A model generated the notes under the pieces. It searched no databases. It was not told where the DNA came from and saw only the letters and a list, made by a program, of their open reading frames with translations. DNA of 64,000 nt from positions 650,501 through 714,500 of the forward strand of contig JAUJYZ010001512.1 of the NCBI GenBank assembly GCA_033675265.1, given 5' to 3'. Of this stretch, positions 47,064-58,620 are shown piece by piece (the stretch's first letter is position 1; each line of letters opens with the position of its first letter). The stretch is from Actinostola sp. cb2023 (Eukaryota > Cnidaria > Anthozoa > Actiniaria > Actinostolidae). Position numbers and translations under genes: made by a program.

Positions 47064-50000
47064 ATGGCGTTGACTTTGTTACACTTCTCAGTGTTCATTT
47101 GCACCGTTTGTCTCACTTTCCCACCTTCAGCGTCAGCCTGGAATCATATTATCAACGTTTCCTCCAAAGCAGGAAAGGACAACGAGTCGTGCTTGACTAA
47201 CTTCTCTTTGCCATGCAAAACACTCAGCTTCGTCCTGGGAAGATTGAATAGCTTCACGCTTGTTCACATAAGCGATGGCTTCTACAGCTTAGACAAGAGC
47301 TACAACATTACACGCAAGCAAAACGTTTCCTTTGTTGGTGAAAGTACTAGCGTTAAAATCAAATGCAACACCTCGAAGGAATCTGGCATTTCATTTCATC
47401 ATTGTGAAGACATTGTTTTCGAACAGTTGAACTTTGATGGCTGTGGCCATTTACACTTCACATCCCCGTTTGAAAGGAATGGCACTGTATACCAATTCTA
47501 TACTGGAATATCCTTTACTTATTGTAAGAACTTACAAATTGAACACTGTACCTTGAAGAATAGCCCTGGTATTGCAATGTCATTACATGATACTGGTGGA
47601 AATGTGACGGTAATCGGCTCTGCGTTTGTTAATAATAGAGCCAAAAGAGCCTTCAACATATCTGAGGATCCTGATAGCAATGTTATGAGTAGTGGAGGTG
47701 GACTCTTCCTTCATTTGACACGATATGGGTCACTATTTCCATTCAATGACACAACACAGCTGTATTCTAGTAACAATACTTATACCTTCAAAGACTCGCT
47801 GTTTGATGAAAATAATTACCTTGGATCACAGAACGTCAAAGAAGTTCCGAGCCCTTTTGGAGAGGGTGCAGGGTTAACAGTATTAGTGTGTGGATCTGCC
47901 CAAAACAACTCCCTGATAATTGATTCATGTAACTTTACTTCTAATGAAGCAATATGGGGTGGTGGTTTGTTTGCAGAATTCCATGATCAAGCTCAAGGAA
48001 ATTTCATCTCAATTACAAACAATACGTTTTTGAAAAACAAGGCAAAATACGCAGGTGGGGCTGTAAGGACTGGTAATGACATCATTGAGAAAGAGGGCTT
48101 ATCCTTGAAAGAGAACAAAATAGAGCATATAGGGAATAGATTTTACTACAACAATGCAACATTTGGAGGGGCATTGTCACACTATGGATGGACTTATTAC
48201 CAACAATCACCAAGAGGTTATAGAAATATTTGCATAAGAGAATGCAAATTTAAGGGCAACATGGCCACAATGGGATCTGCTATTGGAGTTTCATTGAATG
48301 ACAAAAAATGGTTGGAGACAGGAAATGAGATGCCATATGCTGTTGAACTTATAAACTGTACTGTAGAGGACAATGTTGCAATAGCTGTAAATAACACTGT
48401 AGCAGGAATGGGTGCTGTTTATACATCAAGAGTTCCTTTTATTTTGAAGGGAAATAACACATTTCAAAACAACTCGAACACTGCTTTTTTACTGGACAAT
48501 GCACCTTTGACAGTATACAATGAAACACTATTCATTAGCAACAAAGGGTACATGGGCGGAGCATTAGCTGTGTATGGTCAGACCAGGCTCATTATGACTA
48601 AGCATTCTCATTTGTTGTTCAAAGATAATTCAGCAAAGCAAAAAGGTGGTGCGATATACATCAGAACACCAGGTCCTGAAATTGCTCCTTTCAAGACGAC
48701 AGAGCTTCGCAGACATGAATGTTTCATTGTTTATGAAGATAATGGACACATGGTAGATATAGAAAAAATCCAATATGGTGACTGGAAAACTAAACTTGAT
48801 TTCATCAACAATAAAGCACCATTGTTCTGTGGTGATTCTGTGTATGCATCCACTCTGCAGTCATGTTATCTTGAGAATGAAGCAAGCAGGAGTAACACAG
48901 CCTTTGAATGGAAACCTATTATGAGCTATAGTGGTATAGTAGAGGAGGAAATTGCAACAGATCCAGTAGCAATTGAGTTCAAACCAAGTCAATGGTCCAA
49001 GCTTGCCCCATATGAACAGTTTGATGCAGCAATACGGCTACTTGATGAAAAAAACAGTACAGTTTCTGGAGTTGTTAAAATCAAAGTTAGAGGGACACTG
49101 AAAAGATTAACATCAAGTTTCATTGAAACACCACCCTCCTTAGTCCCTGCGTCATCCCTCTTTCTTGTTCAGCCATCCAAACATGGCAACATAACCAACA
49201 GCTTTGTGCCTGGACTTAGAGTAAAAGGCACTGTAGGCCACAACTTTACACTGGAAATTTCCACAAGCAGTGGGCAAGTAGTATCAGTAATTTCTGGTGT
49301 GATGACACTCCAACGTTGTTTAGCAGGGTTCAACAGAAGAAACACTCTGAAGGCAAGTGTGTGTGTATGCACGAATCAGAGACGCACCATGAAGGAGTGT
49401 CCAGATGCTCTGAGAATGGTACAAATGTTTATCTAAAAACTGGTTATTGGGGAGGTTGGGTAAAAAATCAAGATAAAACTGAGTATGATTTTATTACATA
49501 TCCGTGTCCACATGATTATTGTATGTTCAATCAAAGTAATTTTGAGTTTATGTATAACAAGGGTACCATATGTAATCATAACAGGTCAACTGATTCCACT
49601 CTTTGTGGAATATGTAAAGAAGGTTTTTCATTATCTTTGGGGAGCGAGAAATGCATATCTGATGATCAGTGTGAAAGCCATGTTTATGCAGTACAATGGG
49701 GAATTCCTGTTTTTCTGATTGTTGTTCCTTTTTTAGTGTTGCTTCTTTTGCATTTCAGTGTTGATATTTTCACTTCATACTTGAGTGCATGGTTATATTT
49801 TTATCAGGTTTTACCGTTTGTTGTTCAGCACACCGAGGAATTAGACAATGGGATGCAAGGTATACTTGATCTGGCATCATGGCAACTGCCTGGAACTCAT
49901 TTCTCTTGCTTCATGAAGGGTCTTGATAACTATACAAAGCTGTTTTTCAACTATCTCTTTCCTCTTTATGTCCTTTTTGTACTGTTTGTTATCTCCCAGT

Positions 50001-50794
50001 GTGGTAGGTGCTGTGGTCGGTGCTTTGAGAGAACTAATGTATATCGTGCCATCTCGACTATTCTAGTTCTCTGCTTCAATCAGTTGGCCTACATTTCCTT
50101 TCAAGTTTGTCGATGGGTAAGAATTGATTCTAATATCGACGTTCTCTTTATTGAAGGCGACATTTATTCTGCTAGAAATGGATCACATCATATACCTGGT
50201 CTTTATTATTTGCTTTTGGTCATTGCTATTATTGTTATCATTTGCTTTGTCATTGTGTTACCATCAGCACTGATATCCAGACCCTTCTTGATTCGAAAGG
50301 TAAGGTTCATGCAAAACTTCAATGGACTGTATGATATCTTCCAGCATTGCTATCGCGATGACTGTAGATGGTTCTCAGCATATTATTTCATATGCAGGAT
50401 AGCTATACTTTTTCTTTCTGCTATTTTGACAACACCTGGTCCATTCAAAAGGTGTTTGACAGAGATTCTCGTGGTTCTTTCCCTGGTTCTTTGTGTCTTT
50501 ATTAAGCCCTATAAAAGAGATGAAAACTCGAATCTAAGATGGCTCAACATTGTTGACACTTTGATCTTAACCGATCTTTGCATCATGACTGTAATGAGTT
50601 CATCTCGCAACTCAGAGGCTTCACATGAAACAAGAAACGATTTAAAATACAGTATGTGGGTTCTGTCGTGGCTGCCAATTGTTTACCTTGTTTTGCTTAT
50701 AGCATTAGCTATTCGACAGTACTGTAGTGTGAATCATGCACACAGACGACAGTATGAAAGTCTGGATGATCCACAGTCCACTTCTGGAACTTAA
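47064..50794 (+). CDS. PMP-type beta-helix / multi-TM receptor-like protein, paralogue 2 (one apparent frameshift)
   Basis: Tandem paralogue of the preceding gene, about 1,240 aa, intronless. The ATG at 47064 is preferred over one at 47022 because it opens a good signal peptide (MALTLLHFSVFICTVCLTF). Extracellular beta-helix from about residue 30 to 560 with PMP-type turns (FTSNEAIWGGGLFAEF, FLKNKAKYAGGAVRTG, FYYNNATFGGALSHYG, FKDNSAKQKGGAIYI). A Cys-rich linker follows with KCVCMHESE, VYLKTGYWGGW and CGICKEGFSLSLGSEKC. Then 8-9 TM helices, including IPVFLIVVPFLVLLLLHFSV, YLFPLYVLFVLFVIS, YYLLLVIAIIVIICFVIVLP and LRWLNIVDTLILTDLCIM, and a short cytoplasmic tail. One shift of frame at about 49341-49346, just before the Cys-rich linker. 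Which signal it senses is unknown. The outer domain suggests binding or adhesion. Confidence 0.87.
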
Positions 50795-52187
50795 ATTTTT
50801 ATTATCATTATTTGATGATGCCTGGGTGATGATGTTGATGTTTGTGAAAATGTTAAGGTCACACACGATGCAATATTATGATTATTATTGCTGGTATTAT
50901 GCTGGTTGCAGCGTGTTTCCACCTGCGTCTGTAATTGTTGTGGCGAAGGTTATTGAAGTACAGTGCGCTCGTACTTCTGCGCGCTTTTGCGGCAACACTA
51001 TGTGCACAACAAATTGCAGAGTTAGAATACACTGAAACATACATACACTGAAACTCTGCCTTTGCTGGCCGGCAATATTGCGTGATGAAATAGTGAGATG
51101 ATTCAGCTGATGATTTATATGACAGACAAGACGATAGACATGGCGATGGACATGATGATTGCGACGATGATAACGATGATGGTAGTTATGGATGGTAATG
51201 ATCAGTTTATATTCATCACAGTGGCGTAGATCAGCAAGGGTGCTTGTGCACCTACATACAACTGTGTATAAAATATAAAGTTTATATAACAATACAATTT
51301 ATATTGGTAAATTATATATCTGTGTTTCTTAAAGGATAGAAAAAGTAAAATAATGAATAGTCCATAAAAGACTTTAAAAAGCAAAACAATATACGCACTG
51401 TAGTGCAAATATCTAGTTTACCTACATGTGTACGTATGAAGAATTGAATTATTTTATTGTAAATGATAATACATAGTCGTTTTCGTAGGAGTGGCAGAGT
51501 TACGGTACCGTGCCGTATTGAAAGAGTTTGATTTGAAGAGCTGCATCTGCACGCTTTTTGATTGGTTCAGAAAGGAAACCATTTGAGTTTCACGGTACCA
51601 CAGGGTTCCCACTCGTACGAAAACGACTCTACACTGAGGAAGTCATGGACAGGAACCTCGAGGATCATGGGAATTAATTTACACCTTTAAAGGTGTAATT
51701 ATATATTCCTATGATCCTGTGGGATCGGTGAAATGCCTTAGCGAAGTTCATCGTCATTTTATTTGTGATTCTAGATCTATATTAAAGTATACATTTTTGA
51801 AAGATCTCTTAGATATTAACTATTGTAGATAAAATACAAGTGAGTTAGAAAGACAATATAGTAGAAATTTGTATGTAAGCAAAGTACTGTTAAAGTTAAA
51901 AGTACTTCTAAGATTTCAACCAGGTTGCTTATTGACTCAAGAGGATGGTGTTACCTGGTGATGTCACGCTGGCGGCACGGTTTTAGTGCGGCAATCTTCA
52001 TTGCGGCAATATTTTGCCGGGTTTTGAATGGCGTTCAACAAGGTGTTCCTATGACATTACGGTAAAACAACATTGCGCGAAAAAATGTCGTTAAAATTGT
52101 CCCGTGTAACAACGACGAGTGAACTGACTCCAGCGCGTGCACCACTAATACTCAGGCCATTGATCCGTCGGAGACAACAGCATCCTC
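50795..52187. other. Intergenic region downstream of the receptor-like pair
   Basis: Contains one MITE (51474-51631) and a small hairpin around ACACCTTTAAAGGTGT (about 51682). No gene is supported. Confidence 0.55.
51474..51631. mobile_element. MITE of the AGTCGTTTTC family, copy 2
   Basis: Ends TAGTCGTTTTCGTAGGAGTG and CACTCGTACGAAAACGACTC then TA. The inner TTACGGTACCGTG against CACGGTACC also pairs. Relative of 24511-24733. Confidence 0.7.
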
Positions 52188-53849
52188 TTAAAGGGGGACT
52201 TCAACCGAAAAATGAATCTTTTGAAAGCAAACGGAATAAACAGTTGAAAGTGTGGTAAATATCACTTCGTTGTTGATTTTTCTCAAAAACGTTTTTAAAG
52301 CACGAAAATTTAAGGCTAAAGTTTCCGTTCAGCAATCGGGAAAGTCCGGGATGCACTCGGAAATTGGTCGGAATGACGTCACAACAGGGAGTCACTTTCG
52401 CGGGACACCATGTTTGTTCAGTGTTGTGAGTTGTTATCTCCTTCTTTATTCGTTTCTCTGCTCTAAATGCCAACTTTTTGCACAGTTTCTGGAAGCGAAG
52501 AGACCTCGATTTGTTTCTGAAAGAAGCTGAAGACAAAAATTGATTATTTTTGTATTGAAAACATTGATCATGGCCGATTTGTGTGGGTTCGATTTTTAAA
52601 GACGAACAAAAACCGCTCAAATAAGGACTGGCACTTCCAAGATTTATCTAATGATCGTTCAGCGTTTAGAAAGAGAGAAAGACGTCGGGTATGTTTGCAC
52701 TTCAATCTTCATTTACTGATTTAGCTAAACCCAAGGCTTCGATTCAGTTTTTTAATGCTTCTAGTTGTGTTATATTTTTGCAATGAAGATTGAAATATCC
52801 GCCTGAGCTACTGTTGTTGTTGTTGACTTTATTATTTGCTACTAACTCTGTCTAGGTTTGGCTTTATCACATAATGTAAATACTTGTGTGCTAAATAACA
52901 ATAAATTGAAAGCAATTCAGTTGATTAAATAAAATTTAGTTTTTCCTACTGTACGAGATTGTTGTGTTGTTGTATTAAAGCCTATCGAGATGGTCCTGAT
53001 GGTGATTATCTGATAGTATAGTCACAGGCTGAATGTCATAGTGCCAAGTTTGGGCTGTATTTAATACTGTATACTATCAAACCAAAGCTAAATTGACATT
53101 CACCGACAGTCTGTATTCCAGGTTTGTTTCAGAAACAGCTCTTTGTGCTATTTATCTGTAGTAGTTTTTTTTTCAATAACTAAAACCCAGGGGCAGGGTA
53201 ACGGGTGGGGTACTTAGTACACCCGGGAGCTTGCCACCCTCACAGCGCTGGAACAACTTACAATGTAACAAATAATGTTGGCAATGTACACTGAAACAGC
53301 CAGTTGATGAGCTAGTATTAAACAGGGTATGAAAATTGACAAATTGTTACATTGAAACCTCCACCCGACCCCCACCCTAATTATGGTGATCGAGGGTTGA
53401 GGAAAAGTTACCCCACAATATATCAAAGATCAGAACTTGTTTCAGCATTTAAATTTAAAAAAATAATACCATTCAGTCAGGGGCTCTAAAACCTTACCCC
53501 TTACCCTTACCACACCCTGGTGCATTAGGCTTTACGACATGGCCCAATCAGAGAAATAATAATGTGTGGTGTAAAACCTATAACTATAGCTTATATATGG
53601 TACGGGGGGGGGGGGGGGGGACAACAGGTATATTTATGTTCATTCAATGTATGATAACTTGTACATACACCATACTACAATGTATGTAGGCATGGCATAC
53701 TTAGCCTTTTCTTATCTTGTGTACCTATAAACATGTATAAAGAAGAGGCCATTCTTTTGTGCTTTGTAGTACTTCGAGTATGGATTAAATAAAGGTAGTT
53801 TTATTTACTAGTCAGACTAACTTGCAATCACTCCCCTATCATTATTATG

Positions 53850-54415
53850 TTAAAGTGCTACTTGGACGAAAATCGATCGAAATATAATTTAGCTGAAACT
53901 TCACTGAAATAATCTCAAAGAACCATACAATTTATTACTGGTTAATGTGTTTTCTCAAAATTCCTATGGGAAGTATTACATTTTTATGAATCTTTAGAAG
54001 TGTCAGTGAGGTCATCTACTCAACCCTAACAATCAACACAGCTTCGCTCCATACATTTCTTTGTGTTTAGTTTCTTGAATTATTTTATTTCTATGAAGCT
54101 AAAAGTTTGGGTGAAGGAGTTTTCTTACATTGTTCGTGCTTAGCATTGATTGTCTGACCAGTTGCCTTCAATGCAGAGCTGTTATCTGAACAAAACATTG
54201 AGATATTTTGACACACAAAATACAAATAAATATATGGAGCTGAATGTTGGGTTGAGTAGATGACGTCACTGACACCTCTAAAGATTCATAAAAAATATAG
54301 TACTTCCCTCCGGAATATCGAAAAAAGAGTTTAACTAGTTATTATTAGACCCTTGAAGAATTATTCAATGAAGTTTCAGCTAAATTAAATTTCGATCGTC
54401 CAAGTAGCACTTTAA
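53850..54415. mobile_element. TTAA-flanked fold-back MITE, copy 3 (nested)
   Basis: TTAAAGTGCTACTTGGACGA at the left and GTCCAAGTAGCACTTTAA at the right, complementary throughout. Best preserved member of this family; compare 45510-46050 and 13581-14157. Confidence 0.82.
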
Positions 54416-54486
54416 TTATACTGAACCAGCATGACAGCTTAAACTATGCTGATTAATTTTGATAGCATATGTGGCATTTGTATATT

Positions 54487-54761
54487 CCCGGGGGGGACTC
54501 CCATATATAAAGTGATTGGGATGCTCGTCGTACCATTTAGGGGTCCAGATTTGCAATTTGGAACCTCTTAGGGTGTCACAAATCTAAAAAGACCACAAGA
54601 GACTAAGCTGGTACCTTTTAGGGTGTTTGTCAGTAAATAAGATACCTGAGATAAGATAATGATAGCTGGAATGACAGTTGTAGCTTTTGTCACTTGAGTC
54701 GGTACCTTTTAGGGTTAAAAATTAGTTGTTGCCACACCCACCTGGACAAGACTCACCCCCA

Positions 54762-54799
<38 letters not shown>

Positions 54800-54806
54800 C
54801 CCGGGT
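54487..54806. repeat. Element ending in a long poly-C tract
   Basis: Starts CCCGGGGGGGACTCCCATAT and ends in a run of about 34 C then TCCCCCGGG. The interior repeats GTACCTTTTAGGG three times. The mirrored CCCGGGG/CCCCGGG ends suggest a TIR. Confidence 0.5.
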
Positions 54807-54894
54807 ATTTAGGATAATAGATATTAAAATTACTTCCCATCATCTTAGTATCATATCAGGTAGTATTTGTTTCCATAGAAATTACAACTAAACT

Positions 54895-55053
54895 CATCCT
54901 CGGGAACCCAGGGGTATATTCTGTCTCTCGTTAGTCGCTCCCAGAGAAATACCCCTGGGAACGAAGTCTGTTGGAACTTGTTCCGATTCAAACCAGAATA
55001 TACTTGGGAGCGAGTAACAAGCGACAGAATAAACCCCTGGGTTCCCGAGGATG
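54895..55053. mobile_element. MITE CATCCTCGGG family with perfect 9-bp target duplication
   Basis: CATCCTCGGGAACCCAGGGG ... CCCCTGGGTTCCCGAGGATG, flanked by exact AACTAAACT at 54886-54894 and 55054-55062. Half-copies of the same end lie at about 40471 and 46529. Confidence 0.85.
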
Positions 55054-56639
55054 AACTAAACTGTATCCTGTATAAAAAAAACAGTCACACAATGCAAGCT
55101 GTACATTAGTGATGACAACCAACATTTTCATACCAGAAAGTATCAAAGGAGAAAGTGATTTTAGAAAAGTACATAATAATACAAAAATGTAGACTTTACT
55201 TTCAGCAATAGTGACACCACAATAAAATTATTAATAATATTATATGGCATATCAGCACCTGCATGTAATAAACTAGAGCTAATGCACACACATGCAATGC
55301 CATCAGTGATTACCAATGTTGTTCACAGAGACTTCGTAAAAACTACTTCACATGTACCTGTATTAATTATCAAACATACATATCAAAACAATGAATTGTA
55401 AAATGTTTGAAATACTATCAATAGCATCTTTAATAGCAATATCTATGGAGTCCCTCATTTTGTATGTCAAAATCAAATACAATATTGTTGATTATTAAAA
55501 TCAGTGCATAAGAACATGTATTAAAGCTTAATATAAAATAGCAGGCATTTTATGCTACACCAAATAATGGTCTTGACTGTTGTTGTGATTTAATTCATTC
55601 TCTAAACAAGTGTAATAATACAACAGAATATGTAATTGATATTATTCTGGGGGATGTTAGAAAAATACAGGCATGCTGGAGAACCCTGGATGAGTATAAC
55701 TGGTGGATGGAGGCTAGACTAGAAATGATCTAAGTTTATATCCCAAATCGTGCATCAGATCTAGGGATTCGACTCCTACGGGTACACTTCACTTTCAGTC
55801 TCCATTACAGCACATTTTCAACAAGTGCAAGACAACGTACTATGTCAAATGAAGTGAAACTGAGCTTACATTTATAACTATATATAAAAGCTTACTATTT
55901 TAAAATCCTAGACGATCGATCTGCAGACTGCACTCGAATTCGAAAATTCATTTCAATCTGTGGCTCTTCTTCTGCCTCTTCATCGTCGTCTTGGTGTCTA
56001 TTTGGTTCATATTAGTATAGCTCTACACTTTACTGCACTAATTTTCTCCCTTCATCTAATTCCTCTTCAATAAAACATATATTAGTAAAACGTCTGACAT
56101 CTGCTCGTTTGGTTGTCCGCCATATTGTTCAAAGAAGGACTCCCTGTTGCTACGTCACAAACTGATTTGCATATCCCTGTTCATTTTCGGGATGCGTTCG
56201 GAGAATGTTCGGTTTTCTGTCTTTAACGCTAAATTTGAACGATTTCCCGAAAGTTTTGAGAAAAATCAACAACGAAGTGATATTTAGCACACTTTCAACT
56301 GTTTATTCCGTTTGCTTTCAAACAATTCATGTTTTGGTTGAAGTCCCCCTTTAAGATAAATGTACAAGCAAAAAATAATTTTCAAAAAATATTGGCAAGT
56401 TGACTGCAAACCGTAAACTTAACCATACACCCATATATTATTTTTATCTACATATGACTTTTTTAATGTACATATTATTATAAAATTCTAAATAAAATTA
56501 TAATTGAACTAATCATCATGGTCGTCTTGTTCAAAATATAGAACGCACGCACATGCATGTAGATCAGCTATAGAAACAATAAACTTGTATAGCTTGCAGT
56601 ATCGGCACAATACACCTGACTTCTTGGACGCAGGGCCGT

Positions 56640-57235
56640 ACACAGCACGGGCAGGGGGGCAGTCCCCCCCCCCCCCCCCCCCCCCCCAGCAAGGCGAAAA
56701 AGATACCAACAAGTACGGAGAACTGATCTATTTTTATTTATTTATTTGCTGTTTCTTTTTGTTATGAATAAATAATTACAGTTACAAATACTACAAATAC
56801 GCAATACTTAGTAAAAGTTACAAAATTCACAATAATTACACAGAATACAAATTATATATAAAATAACAGGGTCAAAAAGGAGTTACAATTATTTTACAAT
56901 ATATATTATTTCTGTTCTGTTTGTATATAGAAATTAATTACTATTTACTCGTCCGTGTTTTGCAAAATAACTCTTAGTTTTTCGTACTTTTGTAAATGAG
57001 AGTTCAACCTGGATTTCTTTTCAGATGATAATAGTCATATTTATTAATTACTAACTGAAAATCAGCTAGAAAAAAAGAGAAGAAAGATCGGGCAGGGGGG
57101 CAGTTGCCCCCCCCCCCCCTCCCCCCTAGCAAGACGAAAAAGATACCAAAAAGTACGGAGAACTGATCTATTTTTATCAGTTATTTTTTTGCTGTTAAAT
57201 ACGTACTGCCCCCCCCCCCCCCCCCCCCCCCCTTG
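56640..57235. repeat. Duplicated unit with poly-C tracts
   Basis: The block GGGCAGGGGGGCAGT-poly(C)-AGCAAG then GCGAAAAAGATACCA and GTACGGAGAACTGATCTATT occurs twice (56652-56735 and 57093-57175), separated by about 360 bp of AT-rich sequence. A third C tract sits at 57209-57232. Probably a dispersed repeat interrupted by an insertion. Confidence 0.6.
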
Positions 57236-57907
57236 AATTTTGGGTTATGTCATGCGACACAAACTTGGCAGGTGTATGTGTCGTGTGAACTATTCAGTTC
57301 TTCACACACAAAAAACAGTGCTGTCAAAACAATATCAATCGCGTACTTTTTGTATATATCAGTCATAACGACAACATTCGGCCCAATATGATTTTACTAA
57401 GAATTCGGGACTGCATGAGATAAATGACGTGGTAATCAGTAGGCTCCCAGTTCTAATTCCCACCCAGTGTATAGTGGCGGTTCGCAAGTTTGATCAATAT
57501 TGAGATGTGGAAATTCTCATCTCCCTTTTTTTCAATTAACGCCGGTGTAGTTTTCTTTCTTCGTCATCGTTATTTCAACCATAACAATTAAGTTTTCAAG
57601 CTGGGAATGCTTTCTTTCTATTGAAAGTCCACCGACCTCTAGCAGTGCGTCATCCGATGACTGCCCAATGAAACTGACACAGTCTTCACAACGGAATCTA
57701 CAGCTGTAAATGCTTTATCCATTAATTCTCTCATAACGAGCCGCAACGAACGATATTTTCCGAACAGCGGGACTTCCCTGTTGCTATGATGTGGTGTTTT
57801 AATCCTTTTACTTGCGGTTTCCTACATATCAACACTTGTAAGTGCTGCTGTACATGTCAACAGATAGATAGTTTATTTATGTTTACATAAAGACTGAATT
57901 GCGTAAA

Positions 57908-58359
57908 ATGATCGATCTGGAACATTTCGAGGAGGAGCTATTTGACGTTTTTCCGCAGACCGCTAACAACGAAGGTAAGTCCAAATACGGTAAATCCAAA
58001 GTTCATTTCTCTTCGTTGCGTTGTTGTCGCCGGTCGTGTGCCGTCTACTTACAGCCGTAAATATGTTGCCAATACAGGACATTTTTGATCAACTCTAGCA
58101 GAAAGTGGTATATGATAAATTCAGGATCTGTGGAACAAAACTAGATGATCGAGTATCGGTATTTTGGAAGAATACACTGGTGTCGAAATTTCCATCACAA
58201 TTGCCAGCGTACAGACAACAATGGTGCTTTCTTCCAGAAATGGCCGGATTGTTGAACGAGAAAGCTATGGTCTTAGTCGTTTCTCCGTTTGGAATCATCG
58301 CCTCAATACTAAACAAGCCACTGGTCTCAAACTTGAAGATATTATGGACACCATTATAG
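57908..58359 (+). CDS. Weak two-exon gene model, unrecognised
   Basis: Exon 57908-57974 (MIDLEHFEEELFDVFPQTAN, donor GTAAGT) joined to 58106-58359 gives 106 aa (VVYDKFRICGTKLDDRVSVF, PSQLPAYRQQWCFLPEMAGL). The acceptor choice is uncertain. A second overlapping frame, 58164-58478, also looks protein-like (RIVERESYGLSRFSVWNHRL, KLEDIMDTIIGLVGYIYLL), so one of the two may be the true second exon after a different splice or an indel. No family recognised. Confidence 0.35.
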
Positions 58360-58620
58360 GTCTGGTTGGATATATCTATCTTCTCAATCTTGGGGATTTC
58401 CCGCCAACTGCGCCAACGTCAATCTCGTGGCTCGAGTTTAGGTTCTGTGGTACTGTACGCTCTGTACGTAAAACATGACGACGCCAGGAAACAGAATCCA
58501 TATCAAAGGCCGGACAAAAAGAGAGCTAATGCTAGTGCACTGTAAATAGAGTCAATGTAGATTATTTTGTACGTTATTTGTGGAATCATCTCATCACACA
58601 ATAATAATTACTTTCATTTA

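Larger units (their letters stand above)
52188..56354. mobile_element. 4.17-kb TTAA-flanked long-TIR element with nested insertions
   Basis: Left end TTAAAGGGGGACTTCAACCG and right end GGTTGAAGTCCCCCTTTAA, with TIRs of about 250 bp or more: AGCAAACGGAATAAACAGTT, ACTTCGTTGTTGATTTTTCT and ACAACAGGGAGT all recur inverted near 56150-56330. The arms have diverged by indels. The interior has no recognisable transposase and hosts a TTAA-family MITE (53850-54415), a C-tract element (54487-54806) and a 9-bp-TSD MITE (54895-55053). From 55063 to 56100 I see nothing else. Its terminal AGGGGGACT matches the copy at 13581-14157. Confidence 0.75.

Noticed and set aside
40847..50794. Bacterial contamination, because of PMP repeats and absence of introns
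   Set aside because: The genes sit among animal MITEs also found beside or inside intron-containing genes of the window. They carry eukaryote-type signal peptides, many N-glycosylation sites and a multi-TM domain, and base composition does not change.
55745..55795. tRNA or tRNA-derived SINE (GGATTCGACTCC resembles a B box)
   Set aside because: No cloverleaf, no convincing A box at the right distance and no repeat copies seen.
52188..56354. piggyBac element
   Set aside because: TTAA flanks fit, but the ends start AGGGGG rather than the CCC typical of piggyBac, and no transposase is visible; left unclassified.
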